Source: Acidimicrobiia bacterium (lineage in GTDB: Bacteria; Actinomycetota; Acidimicrobiia; IMCC26256; JADLDD01). Taken from it: DNA of 32,608 nt. A program made the position numbers and the translations under genes. Shown here one piece after another: positions 28,070-32,608 of this stretch (positions are counted from its first letter, which is position 1; the number at the start of each line of letters is the position of its first letter). The stretch lies in the NCBI GenBank assembly GCA_020846855.1, contig JADLDD010000100.1:1-32608 (forward strand). Reading direction: 5' to 3'. The notes beneath the pieces were generated by a model that ran no database searches, had not been told where the DNA came from, and saw only the letters and a program-made list of their open reading frames with translations.

Positions 28070-28096
28070 GGCCCCCGGCAATGCCACAAGGGGGCC
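28070..28096 (+). terminator. Hairpin downstream of tpiA
   Basis: ggccccc (28070-28076) pairs with gggggcc (28090-28096) around a 13-nt loop that has a small inner ggc/gcc stem. An additional 8-bp pairing (28037-28044 with 28119-28126) could close the whole region. Likely a terminator or mRNA-processing structure between tpiA and secG; there is no U-tract. Confidence 0.45.
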
Positions 28097-28156
28097 CACC
28101 AGGCGTGTTACCGTGCCCGCTCAGCGCGAGGCGACGGCCTCGAGGAGAAGAGGAAC

Positions 28157-28390
28157 GTGCTCAACACCGTCATCATCGGCATCCACATCGTGGTCAGCCT
28201 GGTCCTGATCTTCCTGATCCTCCTCCACTCCGGGCAGGGCGGCGGACTTTCCGAGATGTTCGGTGGTGGATCGCTGGGAGGGTCGATGGCCGGCTCCACG
28301 GTGGTCGAGCGCAACCTCGACCGGATCACGGTGGCGACCGGGATCATCTTCGTCTTCACCTCGGTGATCCTCGCCCTGCGCCTCGAATAG
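28157..28390 (+). CDS. secG: Preprotein translocase subunit SecG
   Basis: 77-residue SecG, a small accessory subunit of the SecYEG protein-export channel. It has two membrane helices (about 4-24 and 55-75) joined by a Gly-rich loop with HSGQGGGLSEMFGGGS and VERNLDRIT, which is typical of actinobacterial SecG. The GTG at 28157 is preceded by a purine-rich site (GAGGAGAAGAGG). Its position after tpiA is a conserved arrangement in Actinomycetota. Confidence 0.95.
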   Translation: MLNTVIIGIHIVVSLVLIFLILLHSGQGGGLSEMFGGGSLGGSMAGSTVVERNLDRITVATGIIFVFTSVILALRLE

Positions 28391-28456
28391 CCAACTGCCA
28401 CGTGAGCGCGAGCCGGCGGACCGTTCGGCCCGGAACCCGAGGGGGAGGTCTTCAGC

Positions 28457-30151
28457 GTGAACCGCACCCGTGAAGGTAGAGGTGGACCCACTGTGCGGCG
28501 CCGGAGGGGCTTCGTCCTCCTCGTGCTCGTCGTGCTCCTGGCCATGGTCGCCGCGGCCTGCGGCTCCGACGACGGCGGCGGCGGCGACGGCGCCAAGGGC
28601 AAGAAGCAGCGCGCCGTCATCACGATCAGCACGACGGCCGGCAACGCGGCCCGCGAGCAGGTGGAGCAGCTCCTCCAGAGCCAGCTCAAGGACGCCGGCT
28701 TCGAGCTGAAGATCAACAACAGCGACGCCGACACGCTCTTCGGCAAGTGGCTGCCGGCCGGCAACTTCCAGGTCGGCATGTACGCCCAGGTCGGCACCCC
28801 CGACCCGGGCCTGTGCGTGATCTTCTGCTCGCAGAACATCCCGACCGAGGCCAACGGCAACGTCGGCCAGAACTTCACCCGCACCGACGTCTCGGCCCTC
28901 GACGGCCCGCTCACGCAGCAGGACACCGAGCTCGACGTCGCGACGCGCGCCGACCTGGTGAAGCAGGCGTCGAAGATCATGGCCGAGAACAACGTCTCGC
29001 TGCCGCTCTACCAGAAGCCGACGCTCCTCGCCTACAACACCGAGGCCCTGTCGGGGCCGATCGCCGACAACACGGTCAACGGCCCGTTCGCCAACGCCAA
29101 CGAGTGGAAGGTGCTCAAGGGCACCGACATCGTGGCCGCGGCCGAGCAGGAGCCCGCCTGCGCCGACTGGATCGGCTCGTGCGCCGGCGCGTCGTGGGGC
29201 AACTGGGTCCTGAAGGTCCACACGTCGCCGGAGGCCTTCGACGTCAGCCCCGAGGGCGACTACGTGGTCAGCGCGCTGCTGACCAAGGAGCCGACGGTCG
29301 CCGCCGAGGGCGAGGGCATGTCGATCACCTACGACATCTCGCCCGACGCGGTCTGGGACGACGGCCAGCCGATCACCTCCAAGGACTTCGAGTACCTCTG
29401 GAAGCAGATCACCACCGGCAAGGACATCTACGACACGACCGGCTACAACCTGATCACGGCCGTCGACACCACCAACCCGAAGCAGGCGGTGGTGAAGCTC
29501 AAGAGCAAGTTCGCCCCGTGGCGCGACCTCTTCGGCGGCTTCTACGGCCTGTACCCGAGCCACCTGCTCGAGGGCAAGGACCGCAACGCGGCCACCAAGG
29601 ACGGCTACACGTGGTCCGGCGGCCCGTGGAAGATGGAGTCGTGGAAGAAGGGCGAGTCGATGACGCTCGTCCCGAACCCCAGCTACTGGGGGACCAAGCC
29701 GAGCGCGTCGAAGCTGATCTTCCGCTTCATCACCGACTCCGCGGCCCAGACCCAGGCCTACAAGACCAACCAGGTCCAGATCATGTACCCGCAGCCTCAG
29801 GTCGGCCTGGTCAAGGACCTCCAGGCCGTCTCGGGGACGAAGGTCACGGTCGGCTTCGGCAACACCTACGAGGGCCTGTGGTTCAACATGGCCCAGAAGC
29901 CGCTCGACAGCCTCAAGGTTCGCCAGGCGCTCGGGTACGCGATCGACCGGAACGCGATCGTCGACGCGGTGATCACGCCGTCGATCGAGCCGATCGCCAA
30001 GGGTCAGGTGCTCCAGAGCTTCAACGTCCCGACCTTCCGGCAGTTCTTCACGCCGGCGTGGGGCAACTACAAGCTCGACAAGGCCAAGGTCGACGAGCTC
30101 ATGAAGTCCGACGGGTGGACGAAGGGCTCCGACGGGATCTGGGAGAAGTAG
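28457..30151 (+). CDS. Peptide-type ABC transporter solute-binding lipoprotein with circularly permuted domain order
   Basis: 564-residue lipoprotein: basic N-terminus, hydrophobic segment, lipobox VAAAC (Cys35), Gly/Asp linker. Residues 53-219 (AVITISTTAGNAAREQVEQ to NEWKVL) match the part that normally ends family 5 solute-binding proteins, including DAGFELKI, PDP and a Ser-Leu-Pro-Leu-Tyr strand. Residues 221-564 match the normal beginning and middle: VAAAEQEPACADWI, ISPDAVWDDGQPITSKDFEYLW, SGGPWKMESWKKGESMTLVPNPSYWG, LWFNMAQKPLDSLKVRQALGYAIDRNAIV. The protein stops after GWTKGSDGIWEK, exactly where an ordinary member would continue into TISTTAGN. Both junctions are in frame, so this looks like a circular permutation. 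The GTG at 28457 has GGGGGAGG 8 nt upstream. It should capture a peptide or similar solute for the permeases downstream; the ligand is unknown. Confidence 0.88.
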   Translation: MNRTREGRGGPTVRRRRGFVLLVLVVLLAMVAAACGSDDGGGGDGAKGKKQRAVITISTTAGNAAREQVEQLLQSQLKDAGFELKINNSDADTLFGKWLPAGNFQVGMYAQVGTPDPGLCVIFCSQNIPTEANGNVGQNFTRTDVSALDGPLTQQDTELDVATRADLVKQASKIMAENNVSLPLYQKPTLLAYNTEALSGPIADNTVNGPFANANEWKVLKGTDIVAAAEQEPACADWIGSCAGASWGNWVLKVHTSPEAFDVSPEGDYVVSALLTKEPTVAAEGEGMSITYDISPDAVWDDGQPITSKDFEYLWKQITTGKDIYDTTGYNLITAVDTTNPKQAVVKLKSKFAPWRDLFGGFYGLYPSHLLEGKDRNAATKDGYTWSGGPWKMESWKKGESMTLVPNPSYWGTKPSASKLIFRFITDSAAQTQAYKTNQVQIMYPQPQVGLVKDLQAVSGTKVTVGFGNTYEGLWFNMAQKPLDSLKVRQALGYAIDRNAIVDAVITPSIEPIAKGQVLQSFNVPTFRQFFTPAWGNYKLDKAKVDELMKSDGWTKGSDGIWEK

Positions 30152-30176
30152 CCCCTCACCGGGGGCGCCGCGTGCG

Positions 30177-30210
30177 GGGAGGGCCGGTCGGGTGACCGGT
30201 CGGCCCTCCC
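30177..30210 (+). terminator. Strong hairpin between the binding-protein gene and the first permease
   Basis: gggagggccg (30177-30186) pairs perfectly with cggccctccc (30201-30210), and the stem can extend inward by five more pairs, two of them G-U, to a 4-nt loop. It begins 25 nt after the stop. Such intercistronic hairpins often let binding protein be made in excess over the permeases. Confidence 0.65.
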
Positions 30211-30290
30211 GGTACCGGTCGAAGCGCACACGTCCGATCGGAGGCCACCCGAACGGGCGGGCCCGGCGCCCGCGTCTCGGACCCTGACCG

Positions 30291-31256
30291 ATGTTCTCCT
30301 ACGTCGCCCGGCGGATCCTCATCTCGATCCCGGTGCTGCTCGTCGCGTCGGTCCTGGTGTTCGTGTTCGTACGGGCCACCACCGACCCGACCACCCATCT
30401 CCGGCTCAGCCGCGACCCGATGGCGATCCAGCGGGAGCGCACCCGGCTCGGCCTCGACAAGCCGTTGCCCGTCCAGTACGGGAACTGGCTGCACGACTTC
30501 GTGCGGGGCCGCTGGGGCGAGAGCTACAAGACGCAGCGCAGCGTGTCGAGCGAGATCCGCTCGAAGCTGTGGGTGACCACCCAGGTCGCGTTCTTCGGCG
30601 TGGTCCTGTCGCTGATCGTGGCGGTGGGGATCGGGGTGTTCTCCGCGGTCCGGCAGTACTCGACGCTCGACTACGTGTTCACCGGCCTGTCGTTCGCCGG
30701 GCTGGCGATGCCGATCTTCTGGTTCGCCCTGCTGTTGATCCAGTTCCTCTCGTACGACCTCCAGAAGTGGCTGGGCTGGGACCAACCGCTGTTCTTCTCC
30801 GTCGGCCTCCGGGAGCCATCGGGGCATGTGCCGTTCGGCTATTTCCGCCACATCGCGCTGCCGGTGGTCTGCCTGTCGGTGCAGCTCATCGCGGGCTGGA
30901 GCCGCTACCAGCGCGCCTCGATGCTCGAGGCCATGTCGAGCGAGTACCTCCGTACGGCGCGGGCCAAGGGCGTGCCCCGGCACAAGGTCGTCTTCAAGCA
31001 CGCGCTCCGCAACGCCCTCATCCCGCTGGTGAACGTGACCGCCATCGACATGGGCGCCCTCTTCGGCGGCCTGATCATCACCGAGACGATCTTCTCCCTG
31101 CCCGGCATGGGTCGCCTGCTCGTCGACTCGCTCCTCAACGGCGACACGGCCGTGCTGCTGCCGTGGCTGATGGTCACCGCCATGTTCATCATCGTGTTCA
31201 ACCTCGTCGCCGACCTCGTGGTCGGGGTGCTCGACCCGCGGGTCCGGCTCTCGTGA
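30291..31256 (+). CDS. DppB/OppB-type ABC transporter permease
   Basis: 321-residue inner-membrane permease with about six helices. The N-terminal MFSYVARRILISIPVLLVASVLVFVFVR and the following loop with RTRLGLDKPLPVQYGNWL are standard for DppB-like proteins. The cytoplasmic EAA loop is seen as SEYLRTARAKGVPRHKVVFKHALRNALIP (about 223-252), which docks on the ATPase. The end PWLMVTAMFIIVFNLVADLVVGVLDPRVRL is canonical. The ATG at 30291 lacks an obvious Shine-Dalgarno but is the natural family start. Its stop overlaps the next permease (GTGA). Together they form the channel for the solute delivered by the permuted binding protein. Confidence 0.95.
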   Translation: MFSYVARRILISIPVLLVASVLVFVFVRATTDPTTHLRLSRDPMAIQRERTRLGLDKPLPVQYGNWLHDFVRGRWGESYKTQRSVSSEIRSKLWVTTQVAFFGVVLSLIVAVGIGVFSAVRQYSTLDYVFTGLSFAGLAMPIFWFALLLIQFLSYDLQKWLGWDQPLFFSVGLREPSGHVPFGYFRHIALPVVCLSVQLIAGWSRYQRASMLEAMSSEYLRTARAKGVPRHKVVFKHALRNALIPLVNVTAIDMGALFGGLIITETIFSLPGMGRLLVDSLLNGDTAVLLPWLMVTAMFIIVFNLVADLVVGVLDPRVRLS

Positions 31257-32203
31257 GCCTCGAGTCGTTCGCAGAGATCGAGCCTCGGGAGGATGTGCTC
31301 CCCCCGCCCGGTCCGCCCGGGGCCGGGGACGGCACCGAGGCGGTCGTGCGGTCCCAGTGGTCGCTGTTCGCCCGTCGCTTCCTGCGCCACCGGGTGGCGT
31401 GCGCGTCGCTCGTGTTCCTCCTGCTCCTGGGGGCGTTGGCGGTCTTCGCCGAGCAGGTCGCACCGCACCCGCTGAACCCGCCGCTCACGAGCGAGACGCT
31501 GGCCGCCGCCCGCAAGGGGCCGTCGGCCGACCACTGGTTCGGCACCGACGAGCTGGGCCGCGACCAGGTCACCCGGGTGCTGTTCGCGGCCCGCATCTCG
31601 CTGTCGATCGGTCTCGGCGTCGCGCTGCTCGCCACGGTGGTGGGCAGCACGATCGGGGCCGTCGCCGGCTACTTCGGGGGCTGGGTCGACAACATCCTCA
31701 TGCGCATCACCGACCTGTGGCTGGTCATCCCGTCGCTCGCCGCGCTGGCGATCGTGGCCAAGCAGTTCGGCGCGACCGTCCCGGCCATGATCGTCGTCCT
31801 CTCCGTGTTCGCGTGGATGCCGATCGCGCGGATCCTGCGCGGCGAGTTCCTCTCCCTGCGCGAGAAGGAGTTCGTGGAGGCGGCCCAGGCGTCGGGTGCG
31901 TCGAGCCGGCGGGTGATCGTGCGCCACATGCTCCCGAACGCCATGAGCTCGATCCTCGTGTCGCTCACCCTCTCGGTGGGCATCGCCATCCTGGCCGAGT
32001 CGACGCTCAGCTTCCTGGGGCTCGGCATCCAGCCGCCCACGGTGAGCTGGGGGAACATGCTCAACCAGTCGCGCGGCACGGTGGGCACGCCGCTCGCCTA
32101 CCTGATCTACTTCCCGGGTCTCGCCCTGTTCCTGACCGTGCTGGCCGTCAACTTCCTCGGCGACGGGCTGCGCGACGCCCTCGACCCGAAGGCGCTCCGG
32201 TGA
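31253..32203 (+). CDS. DppC/OppC-type ABC transporter permease
   Basis: 316-residue second permease subunit. A cytoplasmic Pro/Gly/Glu-rich N-terminus (about 1-35) precedes RSQWSLFARRFLRHRVACASLVF, the OppC N-terminal domain. The periplasmic PSADHWFGTDELGRDQVTRVL motif and about six helices follow. The EAA loop is in REKEFVEAAQASGASSRRVIVRHMLPNAMS, and the terminal FLGDGLRDALDPKALR is diagnostic. The GTG start overlaps the stop of the first permease, and its own stop overlaps the ATPase start, so stoichiometric synthesis is expected. Confidence 0.95.
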   Translation: MSLESFAEIEPREDVLPPPGPPGAGDGTEAVVRSQWSLFARRFLRHRVACASLVFLLLLGALAVFAEQVAPHPLNPPLTSETLAAARKGPSADHWFGTDELGRDQVTRVLFAARISLSIGLGVALLATVVGSTIGAVAGYFGGWVDNILMRITDLWLVIPSLAALAIVAKQFGATVPAMIVVLSVFAWMPIARILRGEFLSLREKEFVEAAQASGASSRRVIVRHMLPNAMSSILVSLTLSVGIAILAESTLSFLGLGIQPPTVSWGNMLNQSRGTVGTPLAYLIYFPGLALFLTVLAVNFLGDGLRDALDPKALR

Positions 32204-32608
32204 CCGCCCCCCGCGGGGAGGAGCACGCGACCGGCGGCGCCGACGGCCCGGCTCCGGGCGGCGGCGCCGTCCTGTCGGTACGGGACCTCACGGTCGAGTT
32301 CCCCACCGACGACGGCGTGGTCCACGCGGTCTCCGGCGTCTCGTTCGACGTGCGGGCGGGCGAGGTGCTGGGCGTGGTGGGGGAGTCGGGCTCGGGCAAG
32401 AGCGTCACGTCGATGGCGATCCTCGGCCTGCTGCCGAGGTCGGCCCGGATCCGCGGCCAGGTGTTCCTCGACGGCGACGAGTTGCTGGGCAAGAAGGAAC
32501 GCCAGATGCGCCCGCTGCGGGGGCGCCGCATCGCGATGGTGTTCCAGGACGCCCTGGCCGCGCTGAACCCCGTCTACCGGGTCGGCGACCAGATCGCGGA
32601 GGCGATCA
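32200..32608 (+). CDS. DppD/OppD-type ABC transporter ATPase, 5' part
   Basis: The first 136 codons of an ATPase cut by the right edge. After a Gly/Ala-rich N-terminus (about 1-22) come LSVRDLTVEFPTDDGVVHAV, the Walker A VGESGSGKS (about 59-67) followed by VTSMAILGLLP, and the Q-loop MVFQDALAALNPVYRVGDQI. The ALNPVYRVG wording is typical of oligopeptide/dipeptide ATPases; Ala replaces the common Pro after FQD. The GTG start overlaps the stop of the permease gene (GTGA). The signature and Walker B lie outside the window. A second ATPase (DppF type) may follow downstream or be fused. Confidence 0.93.
   Translation, partial: MTAPRGEEHATGGADGPAPGGGAVLSVRDLTVEFPTDDGVVHAVSGVSFDVRAGEVLGVVGESGSGKSVTSMAILGLLPRSARIRGQVFLDGDELLGKKERQMRPLRGRRIAMVFQDALAALNPVYRVGDQIAEAI

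Noticed and set aside
28457-30151. Binding-protein order caused by misassembly of tandem paralogues
   Set aside because: Considered seriously. Merging of two normally ordered genes would give a normal-order chimera, whereas here signal, moved segment and main body are all in frame and the stop falls at the rotation point. Still needs long-read confirmation.
28121-30229. 702-residue minus-strand frame opposite the binding-protein gene
   Set aside because: Antisense shadow with no domain; the plus-strand gene has a signal peptide, ribosome-binding site and recognisable family motifs.

Overview
The window is very GC-rich, its reading frames are almost saturated with G/C at third positions, GTG starts are frequent, and many neighbouring genes are coupled by 4-base stop/start overlaps (ATGA or GTGA). 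With the gene order coaE-uvrB, uvrC-rapZ-yvcK, gap-pgk-tpiA-secG and a Tad/Flp pilus locus, this points to chromosomal DNA of a high-GC Actinomycetota. An Acidimicrobiia-like lineage is my best guess from overall feel, not a proven placement. No rRNA, tRNA, CRISPR array, transposase or phage gene was seen.

Region 1 (1-9064, minus strand) is a Tad (tight adherence, type IVc) pilus locus. It reads from a two-component system (histidine kinase, then NarL/LuxR-type regulator), through two small Flp pilins, TadE-like and TadG-like pseudopilins and CpaB, to the CpaE/TadZ localisation ATPase, the CpaF/TadA motor ATPase, and the start of a secreted or membrane component that runs off the left edge. 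Perfect hairpins separate the two pilin genes and follow the TadG-like gene. They may set the ratio of pilin to assembly machinery.

Region 2 (9244-22830) is mostly core metabolism and DNA repair on the plus strand: coaE, uvrB, uvrA, a SAM methyltransferase and uvrC, with nadA on the minus strand. All three UvrABC excinuclease genes lie within 13 kb. Between uvrB and uvrA sits a cassette of three exported lipoprotein-like genes: a cupredoxin, a NosD-like right-handed beta-helix protein and a DUF1996 protein. The gaps around nadA carry a family of 47-nt hyphenated palindromes.

Region 3 (22827-28390) is rapZ, yvcK, gap, pgk, tpiA and secG. whiA, which normally follows yvcK in Gram-positives, is missing from its usual position.

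Region 4 (28457-32608) is a dipeptide/oligopeptide-type ABC importer: binding protein, two permeases and a truncated ATPase. The binding protein is the most unusual object here. The segment that forms the C-terminal end of ordinary family 5 solute-binding proteins has been moved to the N-terminus, directly after the lipoprotein signal, and the protein stops exactly where that segment would normally begin. It appears to be an in-frame circular permutation.
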